Assembly (NCBI GenBank): GCA_003184365.1
Contig: NKYR01000060.1
Location: 1 to 64,000 of the forward strand
Origin: Evernia prunastri
Lineage: Eukaryota > Ascomycota > Lecanoromycetes > Lecanorales > Parmeliaceae
DNA length: 64,000 nt
Reading direction: 5' to 3'
The position numbers and the translations under genes are program-made. Below the pieces are notes generated by a model that saw only the letters and a program-made list of their open reading frames with translations, made no database searches and had not been told where the DNA came from. Of this stretch, positions 23,228 to 36,799 are shown piece by piece (within the stretch, counting starts at the first letter, position 1; the number at the start of each line of letters is the position of its first letter).

Positions 23228-23251
23228 CTTCCGCGGTGACCTCACGACAGA

Positions 23252-23253
<2 letters not shown>

Positions 23254-23285
<32 letters not shown>
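23254..23285. repeat. Poly-T tract of 32 bases
   Basis: An uninterrupted run of about 32 T, a few bases after the solo LTR. It could be the reverse complement of a poly-A tail, but no retrogene is seen next to it. Confidence 0.8.
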
Positions 23286-23286
<1 letters not shown>

Positions 23287-23699
23287 AAGTGATCGCAGCC
23301 ATGAAATGAAGTTCTATACTTACGCTTTCTGCATATTACGCATTAAGCGACTGAACTTATTAGAAATACGCTTATTATACGACTGACTAATAGATTATAA
23401 TACGCGAGATTGACTTAGAAGAGTGAAATAATTGTGAGATAAAGTGAATATGCACTGAAGTCTCAATTCAAACTATTATTAATTCTACTATCTTATGAAT
23501 CGAAGATATAGAAAAAAAGAGAATAAACGATAGTGTGATTGATGAGTACTGTGTGTGAGAAGGGAAGTTAATCGAATCGAGATGAATTAAAGAGATTAAT
23601 TGAAATTATTATTAGATATAAAGAAGACTCGAAAAATAGTATATTCGATGATTAATCGAATCGTATATTGATTATTAGCGTGAAATTTTTTTAGCGAGA

Positions 23700-26600
23700 A
23701 TTATTAGAATAACGTCGATAAAAATCGTTTATTATATTCTGCGTATTCTTAATTTCGTCTGAGTTAACGTTATATTATTTAAAATTCTCGTCGAAGTTTA
23801 TTTATTTGACTTTGAACTTAAAATAATCTCAGAGCGTCTTAAACGCGAGAATATCTTTTACTTCTTATTTCTCGATTTCGTCGATAATAACTACGAATAA
23901 ATTCGAATTTATTTATCTAAATAAGAGATCGATAACGACGAGAATAAAAAGCTTAGAATAAAAAACGTTATAAATCTTTATAATTTTTGACAGCTTTAAT
24001 CTATAAAATAAGTTTATAAGATATTTAATCGAAAATAACTCAAAACGCTTACTATCGAGCTTCTTATATAATCGATTAATAATAATATTTTAACTGCTTA
24101 GAAAAATTAATTTATCTTCTTTAAATATCACGTTACGTCGATAACGATTAATTTAAGCGATTATAACGATCTAAGTATTTTTCGAATAAAATTAAGTATT
24201 CGTTATATATACTCGATAATATCTTCTATCTTAATCGCGTCGAGATATTTTCGCGTTATATTATACGAAATAATATCGAGATTAAAGAATATATAAGAAT
24301 TGAATTCTTTGTTAAAATAAAATAAAGTTATTTCTATAAAGATTAAAATATCATTATTATCAGCGAACTTCGTGATTAATAATCATCTAGTTTAATCGTT
24401 CTATATATAATTATAGTAGATATAAAAATAACGTTTCAAATTTTGATTAGCGCGCTCGATTTGTTCGTCGATCTCGAAATAAAAGATAATTAATAGCTTA
24501 ATCTCGATATCGAGTCGCTTATAAAAAGTCTTTTATATCGTGAATATAAATTATAGTTTTCGATTAAATATAATCAAGATTAAAAGATCGTAAAAACGAA
24601 AGATCTCTTTAAGCAATATTCACGCGATTTCTTCGACGATAGTATCTTTATCATTAATTACGCACGAAGTATAATATCTTTTTTTAATATATCGATTAAT
24701 AAAAGCGTAAATAGCGTTATAGTCGTTCGAAAGTGATAATTCGATAACGAAATTTATACTAATATCTTATTATTTCTGCTATAATATGAATAAAGATTTT
24801 AAAAATTCATTTGATTTATAACGAAACGCTTTACTCTTTAATAAACGTAATAATTACGAATAAACGTAGCGATATTAATCTTTATATTTCTTTAATAGTA
24901 TTTTTTTTTTCAGCAATTCATAGATACGAGCTACGTCGAGATATTTAAAAGCGAATTAATTATATATCTTATAAATAAGTTCGAAATAATATAATTTGAA
25001 AGTTTATAAGCGATCTTTATAATAAAGAACGTCGTTATATATCGAGCATTTATTTATATAATCTCTCGAAATTTTGACGTCTCTTTCGCAATAACGTTAT
25101 AAATTTTAAAATATAATTCGTCGAACTTATTTGCGTTAATAATTCTATAAAAAATAAACTTTAAAATATTCTAAATAAATAGTTTCGTGTTATTTAGCTT
25201 CAGACGATTAAAGATAAAAATTATTTTATATTAATACTGTAATCTCTCGTTATTAAGAATAAAAAATTTAAAACTCGATATGCGAGTTAACGCGTTAATC
25301 TTAACGTTCTAAGAATTAAAGCGATAAATTATCTTGATATTAAATTCGAACAGAATATTCAAATATCGCGTCTGTCGACGACTTAGACTCTTATAATCGA
25401 TAAAGATTTTGATTAAAATATTAATATATTCGAGTTTCGATCGTTAATATTTGAAATAACGAATAATTATTAAAAAAAATTTATCGTAGATTTAATAGTT
25501 ATATTCGATAAGCGTTAAATTTTTGTTATAAAACGCAACAGAATAAAGAATATTGTCGTTATCGTACTAAAAAAGTACGTTATCGTTAACGTAATCGAAA
25601 GAATTCGTCTTTAATATAATTAATTTAAATTTATCGAAATATCGTAAAATAGAAGTAGTAATAACGACTTGTTTAAATATTCTAAAAGTCTTTTTATATG
25701 CGTTCGATTATTCGAATATAATTTCTTTGCGAATAAGTTATATGAATAACTTAACAATCTTCGAGAAGTCTTTAATAAATCGACGATAAAAGTTATAAAA
25801 ATTCAAAAATATTTAAGTCTCTTTGAGAGTTATAGAGATAATTCAATCGATAATCGCGTATATTTTAATGAATTTTATTCGAATTTCGTCGATAGAGATT
25901 AGAAGACTTAAAAACTTCGTCTCTTATATATTAAAATCGTATTTGAAAATATAAATTTATAAATCGTCGTCACGTAACTTTAAAAGAATAAGACGAACGT
26001 ATTTAATATATTTCTTTCTAATTTTGCTATAAATTAGAATATCGTTTAAATAGATCTAATAAAACTCGTTTAGATACTCAAAAAGAATATCGTTTATATA
26101 TTATTAATATATAATCGATTCGTTTATTAATTCGAAGAATAATATACGATATTTATACGCGTCTAGAGAGATAATAAAAGTAATAAAATTCTCACTATTA
26201 AAAAATATATGCAATTTATTAAATACGATTATAATATCGAGACGTATAAAATATCTGTAACTTTAAATCTTTTTTAAGACTTCGTCTATTAATAAAATAG
26301 AATAGCGATTTTTTTTAATAATAACGTTTAATCGTCTATAATTTATATAGAATCGAAGATCTTTATTTATTTTTCGATAAAGAATATAAAATAGACGAAA
26401 GACGCTTGATTAGATACAATAAAGTCTTTTTTTAAATTCTCGTTTAAATACTTCTTTATTTGCTTTAGTTTATATATAAATAAAAAATATATACGATTAC
26501 GAGATAACTTAGCTTTAACGTTCTCCTCGACGAGCTCTATTTGATAATTATAAAAACGATAAAATAATAGCTCGTCAACTCTTATTCTATTAAACACGTT

Positions 26601-28800
26601 TACAAAATTATAATATTCGAAAGATAACTTTTTTTATGATCTATCTCGAGATCAAGATTTTAGCGTTATTAATTTGAATATTCGACGTAATAAAAGTCGC
26701 GTTAAATATTAAAGAGAAAGATATAGAAACGAAGAATTTATTAAGACGATTTGAATTATCGTAGTATCGTTTATACTTTATATTTAATTTATGTAAATAA
26801 GATTTATTACGCGAGAATATCTTAACTAAATTGAATATAAATATTAGAAATTCTTCTAAAATCACTATTAATGTGAATAGTTTATAATTCTTTTTTCGCG
26901 CGAGACTGTAATATATCGAAGTAGCGATTTTAAGAATATTTAAAGTAAAATCATTAAAAGCGTCGTTAGTTCTGAATAGATCATTAATATCGAATTTATT
27001 TTTTATAATTAACGAAAAAGATATTTACGCGAAGTCACGTGTGAGATTAAAAATCGATATACGATTCGACGAAATCTCGAATATATCGTTTTTAAGCGAT
27101 TCGAGTTCTTTTAAATTTTTTAAATAATATAATTCGATAGTATTAGTTCGAATTTATAATAATAATAAGACGAGATTCTCAGTCAGCGATATCTTATCGT
27201 CGTTATAATTATAACGTTTTAACATAAAGAGTATCTTGTCGACGAGCATATTTAGAAATACGTTAAACTTATTTATTTATAATTTATCGAGAATTATATC
27301 GTGATTATCTAACGAGACGATAAATATAAAATAAGTGTCTTCTTTATAATTAGCGATTTTCAAATTTAATAGTAAACAATACATTATTTGCTTTTTAAAT
27401 AACTTGTTATTGTATTCTCTTAAAAGCTTCGATATGAATAAAATAAGAAGTTACAATTACAACTACTCGTAGATTCGTGATATTACTATCTTATTAACTA
27501 TCGTGTAAGTCTCTATATATTTACTATTAACGAGAAAATTATCGAATTATAACGTCTTCTTTTGAATTAACAATATAACGAACATTCTAAACGAACGACG
27601 TGCTAATCGATTATTTAAAGTCTCTATTAAGTATATTTTTAATATATTTCTATTCGTGATTTTGAAAGAGATTTTTTTTTTTTCGAGTCGAAGAAAGAAT
27701 TATAATAATCTTACTCAGCGACTTTCTCAGCGTCGTTATTTAATATTAATTTATTGATTTTAATTTTATAATAAACTTTCTTTTCGATATCGATGAAGAA
27801 TATATTTTTTATGAAAATAATTCGACTTATCGCAATTAAAGCATATAAAGTTCTTTAAATCGATTTTTATCTTAACGATAGTTATCTAAAATTCGAGGAT
27901 TAATACGATACGTATTATTTAAATCGTAATAATAGATCTTCGAACAGCGATAATTTTTATAGTAGTAATTTTTGAGACGATCTGTTATTAATATATCGCG
28001 CGATCGACGTTATCTATCTTTCGTAGATATTTCTTAACTTATTTAATAATAACGAAATTATCGAGATAATCAATCGTACGTTATGTCTTTTATAGATCGA
28101 ATCAAATTTTTTGATATAGTTTATATAGCTTAATGAATTTGTTATAATCGTAAATCTCAGCTAAATAGACGAATTTCGCATAGAATTTCATAAAAAATCT
28201 AATATTTTATTCGAGAGTCCGGAATTCGCGACGTACGTTATTCTTCTTATTCGAATTCTTATAAATATTCGTTAAGTCGTTTATAATTTTATTATAAAAG
28301 ATATACAAATTAATGCAGTTGCGAGTTCTTCGCGTTATTATCTACTTATTCATCTTTTCTTTTATATATAAATATATATAAATTCGTTGAGATTTTAAAA
28401 TAAAAAATTAGTCGCTATTAAAGTTCAATTTTTTCTCTATTTTGATTAATTAATCGTCTTACGAAAGATCGACTTCGTTTATAGATATGAAAGAATCTAT
28501 AATAACTTTCTATTATTTTAAAACTTCTAAATCGTCGTCGTCTTCGACGTTCTTCGATTTCTCGTTTCGATATAAAAGATTCTTTCTAAATTACTATAGA
28601 CGAATAATATTGTTGTCTTTCGTAAGTTGATCGACTTTTTTCTAAAGATTTTCGATAATATTAAAAGTCTTTATTAAATTCTACTGAGTTTTCTTATTAT
28701 TAGAGATAAAATCTTTATATTATATAGTGATTTTAAGAAATTAATTTCGCTAAAAGCGTAGATTATCGATATAGATTATAACGACTTTATAACTTTTCTT
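23700..28800 (-). mobile_element. RIP-degraded Ty3/gypsy retrotransposon relic (minus strand)
   Basis: A minus-strand gypsy element, dense in stops. In sense order: a gag-like region with a ruined CCHC zinc knuckle at 27,802-27,843 (CFNCDKSN then Y, FHKK, Y, where H and the last C have become Y, as C-to-T and G-to-A changes would do); a protease-to-RT linker (26,641-26,865 open); the start of reverse transcriptase at 26,367-26,597 (YNYQIELVEENVKAKL... then LNENLKKDFI), which matches the family's YDH.IEL..G......LY.LS..EL..L..YL.E.L.KGFI; then RT, RNase H and integrase-like sequence to about 24 kb, too decayed for exact limits. LTRs were not found. Confidence 0.65.
26367..26597 (-). pseudogene. 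Gypsy reverse transcriptase N-terminal fragment
   Basis: A 76-codon open stretch of the minus-strand gypsy relic. Its order of motifs (D.LPFYR.YDH.IEL, then a short loop, then YLNENLKKDFI, then SF..FIFFIEK) is that of the region just before the catalytic palm of gypsy RT (RPYDH.IEL ... FI..S.SP....VLFV.KK). Several proline, glycine and histidine codons are replaced, as RIP does. Not functional. Confidence 0.6.
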
Positions 28801-28809
28801 GATTACTAA

Positions 28810-29866
28810 CGTGCCCGCCCTTAAAGTTTTACGTCTAGTATCTATCTAGTACATATTAGCTGTTTATCGGATGCTAGTTTTTTATCGAGATTTTACTCGA
28901 TTAGTAGCGATTTAAATATCGCTATATAACTTTAAAAAGATTTTAACTCGCTATACTCTCGCTAGTAAGCTATAAATAACTATTAAAATTCTTATTAAAG
29001 CTTTAAAGCGGTTAAAAAACGGCTATATAACGATCGATAAAACGAATAATCGAAATTTCTAAATAGGCAGTCACGAATGGAGAGTTCCCAGCCTTTGCAG
29101 TCTTCGCAGCCTTCCGAGCCACTATAGCAATGGAGATGTCTCAGTCTCTTACCCATGTCTATGCCCATATCCATGCTCATGCTCATTGCTGCCATTCAGT
29201 CATGCAGTCACATAGCCATTCAGTCATTCAGCCATTCAGTCACTTTAGGCTTGAAGAGTTTCCAGCCTTTGCAGCCTTCGCAGTCTTCCGAGCCACTGCA
29301 GTAATGGAGCTGTCTCAGTCTCTTACGGTCTTATCTATATCCATATCTATACCCATGCTTATGCTCATTGTAGCCCTGTAGCCATGCAGCCATGCAGCCA
29401 TGCAGCCATGCAGTCATTCAGCCATTCAGCCACTTTAGGCTTGGAGAGTTCCCAGCCTCTACAGCCTCCCGAAACCTTCGGAAGCCACTACAGCAATGGA
29501 GATGCCTCAGCAGATCATGCCTATGCCTATGCCCATGCTCATGCTTATTACAGTCATGCAGTCATAGAGAGTTCTCAGCCTCTGCAGTCTTCGTAGCCTT
29601 TCGAGTCACTATAATAATGGAGAGTTTTCAGTCCGATATCTTCATGGTTATTATCGAGTGAAAGATCGTCTTATATCGATTTTGAAGATATCTTAACAGC
29701 GGATTTCTATCCGATGGAGGTTTTAGTGAAAGATGTTGAGATTTTAGCCGATTTTTACTGGATTTTTCAGCCGTTTAACAGCCGTTTTTAGCTATTTTTT
29801 AGCTATTATCCAGCCGCTTAATAGCGGAAAAGTATCGATCTTCAAACTTACGTGAGGGGCAACATA
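28810..29866. mobile_element. Possible non-autonomous element with inverted ends around minisatellite 2
   Basis: The left end TGCCCGCCCTTAAAGTTT (28,812-28,829) and the inverted right end TGCCCCTCACGTAAGTTT (reverse strand, ending about 29,866) are alike at about 13 of 18 positions. Inside them lie inverted subterminal motifs of the type AGCCGTTTTTTAGC (left about 29,007-29,030, right about 29,770-29,830). The centre is the minisatellite at 29,080-29,660. No clear target duplication and no gene are visible, so the call is tentative. Confidence 0.3.
29080..29660. repeat. Compound minisatellite with a GGAGA-N-TCTC core (locus 2)
   Basis: The same type of array as 8,750-10,330: CATGCAGC and CATTCAGTC/CATTCAGC units (29,380-29,430), TATGCCCATGCTCATGC tracts, and a GGAGATGTCTCAG-like core at about 29,129, 29,303 and 29,502. 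Units also carry a GAGAGTTCCCAGCCT.TGCAG-like stretch that locus 1 lacks. No protein is supported. Confidence 0.7.
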
Positions 29867-30959
29867 GTAGTAATTGAAGTTACTTCTAATTAATTACTAG
29901 ATTAAGATTATCGACTTAATTAATTAATTTTAAGATATCGTCTGCTAATCGAAAGCGTTATCGAGATTTCAATTTTCGATTAACGAGCTTAAAATATTTT
30001 ATTCGATTTACTAATATAATAAGTGTAGATAAAGCTAATTAAAGAATATAGCGTTAAGAGTGATCTTTATAAAAAAAAGAAACTTCGATAACTTTAATAT
30101 TAAAAATAAGAAGAAGAAGAGCGAAGAAGTATTTAAATACTTCGCAGAATATAATATTAGACGATTTTAATTAGTGAGAGATCATTTACTATTCTCTTTC
30201 TATTATTTATTAATCTTTCTTTGATATAAGAATTTATCTTATTTTCCGCATATAATAAAAGAATCTTTTTTAACTTATTTATCTGCGAATTAATCGCGAA
30301 ATCATAAAGAATATAGTGAATTAGAATAATATTTTTTCGAATGATCGAAACTTCGTAGAGAATCAGAAAAGTAATAATAGACTTTTTGCGAGTAAATTCG
30401 GCGAAGAGAATAATCTAAGAAGGGGTGTAGTAGAATAATCGATTATTCGATATTAACGTCGTAAAGAATCTAGATATCTCTGATGATATTCTATCGAACG
30501 ATATTATCGAAATTTTATATAATATATAATATTGTAGAAAGACGAGTTCTCTTATAACTGTTTTTTTCTCTAAGATAATAACGACTTCTTTTATACTCGC
30601 TAGTCGTATAAATAATTCTAATATTTACTTTATATTCTAATTAATTACGAGTAATCTCAATATTTGCTTTATTTTTCTAACTGATTATAAGACGATCGTC
30701 TGTCTCGATGCGAGCTCTTCGAAATTCGATTATCTATTTGATAAACTAATTTAGAGTATCGAGTCTCAATTAGCGAAGATGTCTCGAATAATTTCTATCT
30801 CGTCTGATGAACTTATTTAAAAATACGATATTTTAATAATTCTATCTTGATCGCGAATATAGCGATCTCAAATTTAATATCTTAACAAAGCTTCTATCAG
30901 CGAATTGTTTGAATTCGATCGTAGTATCGAATAAAATGAGTGAGATAAGCTAGTTATAA
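29867..30959. other. AT-rich stretch without recognisable gene
   Basis: RIP-like sequence, presumably transposon debris. I found no domain, tRNA or repeat end in it. Confidence 0.5.
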
Positions 30960-31152
30960 CATTAGAATCGATATAAATATGAGATCTATGTAGATGTATT
31001 GAATAAGACTACTAGCTAAGGAGCGAATATGTATATGATAAGAGGTTAATATATAGAACAAGGTCTCTGTCAAGACACGCTAAGCTCTATGAGCCGAACA
31101 AGAAAGGAAGGTGTTAAAAGGCTCCGATAAGGATCAGGGTACGATCGTAACA
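30960..31152 (-). repeat. RIP-mutated copy of the 20,812-20,994 LTR
   Basis: It aligns along its whole length with the solo LTR at 20,812-20,994, with most differences C-to-T or G-to-A (for example GGTACGGTC against GGTACGATC). The flanking 5-mers TATAA and ATATT are not identical, so the target duplication is lost or never existed. This copy was hit by RIP while the other was spared. Confidence 0.7.
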
Positions 31153-34100
31153 ATATTTAACGAAATCTTACGAAAAATATTAAAAAAATTAATACTTTTC
31201 TCTTTAATAATAATTATATACTTTTAACGCTTTTTCTTTAAAATTATAGATAAAAAAAAAAAAAAATCTTAATAATAATTTTCAGCAAATTTACGCTTAT
31301 TACGATACTCGTTTATTCTCTTTTTTCGAATTTTTATTTCAAATAAAGAAAAATAAGTTTAAAAGAAATATTGTTAATTTATTTAATATTCGCGATTACG
31401 ACGATTTCGTTATTTATTAAAAATATACGATAATTTTTTTTTAATATCTTTATAAACGTTTTTTAATCGTATAATTTTAATATTTCTTTTAATGAATATT
31501 TTTAAATATAATTTAATAAAATCTCGTTTGATCGATAATACGAAGATAATATATATTAAAAGATATTTTAAAATAAATTTCAAATAAAATAACGTTTCGT
31601 TTAATAACGAATTAAAAATTACGAAGAGTGTTAATCCCTTAAATAAATTCGCTTTGATACTTTTAAAAAAGCTCGCTTTCTTCTAATATAATATTAACTT
31701 TATATTAAATTATAGCGTTTAAACGCTTTAATTTATCGTTTATTTGAAAATTATTAAAAATAATATCTTTTTAAATAATATCTTTTTAAATAATATCTTT
31801 TTAAATAATATCTTTTTAAATAATATCTTTTTAAATAATATTTTTGAATAATCGAAAGACTTTTACTTTATAATTATCGAATTTAATATTATAATCGAAA
31901 CGAAAGCGAGTAGTCGTTATACTTTATATAATTAAAATATTATTTAAATATTATAAATATAAGTTCTTCTAATTTATTCACTAATAAATAAATATCGAAA
32001 TAAAGTGTATCGTAGAGAAAAATATATATATATAAGTACGAAATCGTCGTAAAAAGTCTTAAATGAGTCTTATAAATTATGTTAAATAAGATTATTCTTT
32101 TATCTTTCAAATACGATATAACACTTATAAAATTATGTTTTTAAATTAATTATAGAATAAGATTCGTAAATATCGCTTAAAAGCGAAATAAAGAGATTTG
32201 TTTTAACGTATATTTTAATAAATCTTTTAAGATTTTAAACGTTTAAATATTTATAACGAATATATTATATTCGAAACGTTTTCGAATTAATTTTTAATTC
32301 GAATAATTTTATAAAATTAATAATAGATTCGAGAGATTTATTATAGATAGAATTTGTTTTATTAATAACGATTAATATTAAGAGAGTTTTCTCTTAAGTA
32401 TTAAGTATATAAAAACGATTTTAAATACGTTTAAAAAAAAAAAAATTTTAAAAATAATATTACTAAATATAAATAAAAGAATAAAATCTTATTCTTTTAG
32501 TTATTTCATGAAAATAAAAATAAAATTATAATCGAAAATAAATTGAATATCGCGTAGAATTAGAGTTCGTCTAAAATTATTAACTTTATATTTAAGCTTA
32601 ATACTTTCGAAGTCGATAATTATATAATTATTAATAAGATCGTTTATAGAACGAAATAATTTAAAAGATTTAAAAATCTTAAAAATCAAAAAGTCGTAAA
32701 TTATATAGTAAATATAAATATAATTTCGAAATTATAAAAAAGATATTATAATAGTCGTGAAGAAAATAGTGACTTACGCTCTATTTATAAATTTAATAAA
32801 TTTATAAAACTTTTTATTTAAAGTTTCGAAAAAGATAATAAAAATAATAATAAAAATAATTATTATAAAGTAACAAGCGATCTTTAATTAAATAATTATA
32901 ATAATCGTTTTAATATTAAAAGATTAATTTTTATTCTTATCTTTATCTTCTTTAAATTTATTCGAATTAAAATTTTCTTCTTTTCGATTATCTCTTTCGT
33001 TATAATTATCGCGATCTCGATTATCGCGATTATTTTTATTATTATCGAAATAATCATTATTTTCGTATTTTCGCTTTTTATATTTTATATCGAAATATTA
33101 ATTTTTTTTATAAATAATATAATAGTTAATGATTATAATATAAAATCGCGAATTAATATTATTTTAAATACAATATTTTTTAATAGTTTTAATAATTATC
33201 AAAGTAATAATATTCTTTTAAGAATAATTTAAAGAGTCGTTAATAATAATAACGAGTATATAAGCGTTCGATATAGTAAAATCGATAGAATTAATTATCG
33301 TATTTAAAAAACGAATTATTACGTAATTTAAGATAAATATAATATATTTTTTATCGTTATAAATGTTATAAATTTAATTATATTATTCGTAATACGTATT
33401 ATATTAAACGCTTAATTTCTTATAAAAATAATAAATCTTTTAATTCTTATTTTAAATAAAGATATTGTTTTTAAATTAATTTTTAAATTTTCGAAGAATT
33501 TCGATAAATCTATTAATATATAATTACGACTTATTTTCGTAAATAATTAAAATAAAAGATTTTAATTTGAAAATAATCGAGTTAAAAATATTAAAGTTAC
33601 GAAATTTATACTTATTAAGTTTCTTTTAAGCGTTAATCGCGTTAACGTAATTTTCGATTTTATCGCGAAAATTATTTTTATAACGAGATCTTATTATAAT
33701 ATGAATTTTTTTATAAATTTTATTTTAAATTATAACGTTCGCTTTAATAATCGCGATAAGAATTAAGATTATTACGCGATTATTAATAATAATAATCATC
33801 GCTATAATAAAGCGAACGATTAATATCATTTTTTCGAATTCGATATAATATTAAAAATTTAATATCTTCAAAAAGTTCAAGATACTTTTATTTTTGATAA
33901 TTAAAGATATCTTTAAGTATTTTTCCATTATTAAATTAATTTAAAAATTTAAAGAGATCGAAAGTTTAATTACCTTCGTTATTTTTAAAAAAATTAATTT
34001 ATAATATAAAACTTTTAAAGATTAATAATATAAATAACGTCAAAGAAATAAAGCGCGCGCGAAAATTGAAAAAAAAAATTCTCTTATAAATTAAGTTTAA

Positions 34101-34956
34101 AAAGAATTTAAAAATTAATTACTTTAACGTAGATATAGAATTAGCGAAAAAAAATAACGTTATAACTATTATCATTATCGCTATTTACGAGAATTACGAA
34201 ATTTCTTAAAATATAAATAAAATCTCGTAAGACTTTAAAATTGATTTTATATAGTTTAAAGCGCTATTTACGAATTAATTTATTATAAAAATCGACGATA
34301 TATTTAATAAAAATTTTAAGAAAAAAATTCTTTAATTTAAATAATAAAAGTTTAATATATAAATGAAAGTTATATAAGTTAAAATTTAAATTTAAGTAAA
34401 AAAATAAAATATTCGTAAATTTTATATTTAAAGTTTTATCTTTCGTAATAATTATTTTTATTTTCAAATTACGAAATTAATAATCTCGTTTAGCTCGTTT
34501 AAAAAACTTAATTTTTATATTAATAATATTATCGCGAATAAAGATTTTTCTTTAATAATCGCTATAGAAGATTTTTTTTTATTCGCTTTAATAATAATTT
34601 AAGTACATAAAATAAAGATTATTTATTCTTTAATGATTGACTCTTAATCTATATCTTTAATTATTTTTTAATAAGTAACGACGATATATCATTACTCACT
34701 TTAACGTTCTACGTAGAAAAATTAATAATATTTTAAAAATATACGCGTTCTACGCGCTCGTACGATTATAAAACGAGTTCGATATCGCATAAAGTATGAT
34801 ATATCTTAATTTAATTACTTTTCTTTTTAAAATAAAGCGAATAAAAAAAAATACGATATTTCGATAGCGTATCGTTTAATTAAGTTCGATATCGTATAAT
34901 TAAATACGATATGCTTCGATTCGATTAAAGAATTATACGTAAAATCGATAATAATA
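31153..34956. other. AT-rich transposon debris
   Basis: About 3.8 kb of extremely AT-rich DNA with only CpG left among C-starting dinucleotides. It lies upstream of, and in line with, the gypsy integrase at 36.8-38.2 kb and may hold that element's gag-to-RT part, but I could not confirm a domain. Short open frames here have no recognisable motif. Confidence 0.4.
31759..31850. repeat. 16-bp tandem repeat, about six copies
   Basis: The unit AATAATATCTTTTTAA is repeated head to tail with almost no change, ending in a variant with TTTTTGAATAATCG. Confidence 0.85.
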
Positions 34957-35720
34957 GCCGAGGAACACAAAATGCTGCCAGCACAACAGATGGGAGCAAG
35001 AAGGAAACGATCAGTGGAGACCGCATTAGAGACTCTCACTGAGGCTGTCCACACGGTCTGGAACCACGGCAAATGTGGTAAAAGGAAGGTGGCGAGTCTA
35101 TTGTCATTAGACGTAGCAGGCGCTTTTGATAATGTCTCCCATGAGAGACTGATACACAACCTCCGCAGCAAGCGAGTGCCAAGCTTTATTGTTAAATGGA
35201 CGGAAAGTTTTCTACAGGAAAGAGCAACATCGATAACATTGGGAGGGAAGACCAGTGCAATTGAGGAGGTGAAGACGGGAATTCCACAAGGATCTCCAAT
35301 CTCGCCAGTTTTGTTCTTGTTCTTCAATGCGCCCTTGATNTGATCAAAATAGGACGTCTCGATCAATTCTCGCTGGCCCAAGAGCAATTGGCTCGGTCCA
35401 AATTACCGCTAGGACTAGACAAAGAAACCCAAAACAAGAAAAAGGGTAAGGAGAAGAGGGGAAGCAAAAAGAAGGCATAGAAGGAGACAATCACGGAAAC
35501 AATAGCGGCAGACTGAAAGAGAACGGAAGTGACAGTGGTTTGTGGCAACAACTTGACAGTCAAAGACTAAGAGTTGACAACAATGATAACACGAGAGGAT
35601 AAGTTGAAGTTTTTGTCCGAAAGGTTTCTTCAGCGCTACAAATATTCGAGGAACTCCCTGATTAGTAAAGTAGTTTACTAGATAGGCGTATTAAGCAATC
35701 AATCAATCAATTAATCAATC
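34957..35720 (+). mobile_element. 5'-truncated Tad1-like LINE with reverse transcriptase fragment
   Basis: A GC-normal island in AT-rich DNA. Positions 34,972-35,343 encode the RT palm of a Tad1-type LINE: LLSLDVAGAFDNVSHERL, then FLQERATSITLGGKTS, then TGIPQGSPISPVLFLFF. An N at 35,340 follows directly, after which the sequence jumps to a 3' region without the YxDD box, so an internal part is missing in the genome or in the assembly. The 3' end has a (CAAT)n tail at about 35,695-35,720, like the LINE at 11,446. No target duplication was found. Confidence 0.8.
34972..35343 (+). pseudogene. LINE reverse transcriptase fragment
   Basis: About 123 codons, open, without RIP stops. It includes the RT motif with catalytic aspartate (LDVAGAFDNV) and the GIPQGSPISPVLF motif. 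The YxDD box and everything after it are absent because the frame ends at the N (35,340). It lacks the N-terminal endonuclease and gag-like ORF of full Tad1 elements. It is a fossil, but less mutated than the LTR elements around it. Confidence 0.8.
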
Positions 35721-36799
35721 TAACGAATATGTTTAAGTTTTTTTAATATCGAATAAAAAGACTTCTCGTTTTTTATCTCTAATAGTTTATATTAATTTAT
35801 ATTAATTAAATTAAATTTTGAATCTATTAAAAAAGAGCGAAGTAACGTTATTTCTTTTAAAGTATTATTTTATATATTAATTATCACGTTTTTAAATTAA
35901 ATTTAAATATTATAAAAAAAAATTTATTCGATAAATATCTTTTTCAAGAAATTTCAAAGAATTAAAAATTGATTTAATTTTTTTTAAATATTATCGCAAA
36001 TTTAATTGAAATTACGTAATTATTATTAAATTTCTTATTAAATTTAAAATTGAAGAATTTAAGAGAAGTTTTAATAAGAGACGATTTCGACGAAATCACG
36101 CGAAGAAGAAGCGACTTTCATTTAATATTAATTCGAACTTCGTTAAATTTATATAATCTTCGAATCAATCTATTTTATCGTTTATTAAATTTTAATTCGA
36201 ATCTAAATATTATAAAGTTTAAAAGATATTAGAAGTTAAATTATATAATACGTTGATGTTAACGTTTTCGAATTTCAATCGTTCGTTTATTTTCTATATT
36301 AACGAGGATAATAAAAAAATGTAATATAATCTTATATTAATTGAGAATCGATGAGATCGAATAATCTATTTAATTTCTGTTTCGCGATTTTAATAATATC
36401 GAAATAAGATATTAAGTAATAGAATTAAAAGTCGATACTTTAATATAAGTTTTAATTAAGCTTTCTCAATTTTTTAATAACGAAAATTTTATTATAATCG
36501 ATTCTTTAAAATAAAATAAACGAATATTACTTAATTAAATTTAACGAGTAAACGTTATATCTATTTATCCTTTTAATAAAAACAATAATAATTTATCGCG
36601 CTAAGAAGTTTTATAATAATATAAACGAACTTTTTCGACTCTTAATAGAAAAATCGATAATCATTAATATCTTTTTAATAATAATAATATACGTCGAAAA
36701 CGAATTTCTAAAAACGATTTTTAATATTTTATTAAAAGATTCTTACTTTAAACGAATTTATAAATAAATTTAGAAGTAAATAAAAAATATTGCGAACTT
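35721..36799. other. AT-rich stretch between LINE and gypsy integrase
   Basis: RIP-like DNA. It may belong to the gypsy relic downstream (end of RT or RNase H), but no motif was readable. A short open frame at 36,050-36,232 has no recognisable feature. Confidence 0.4.
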
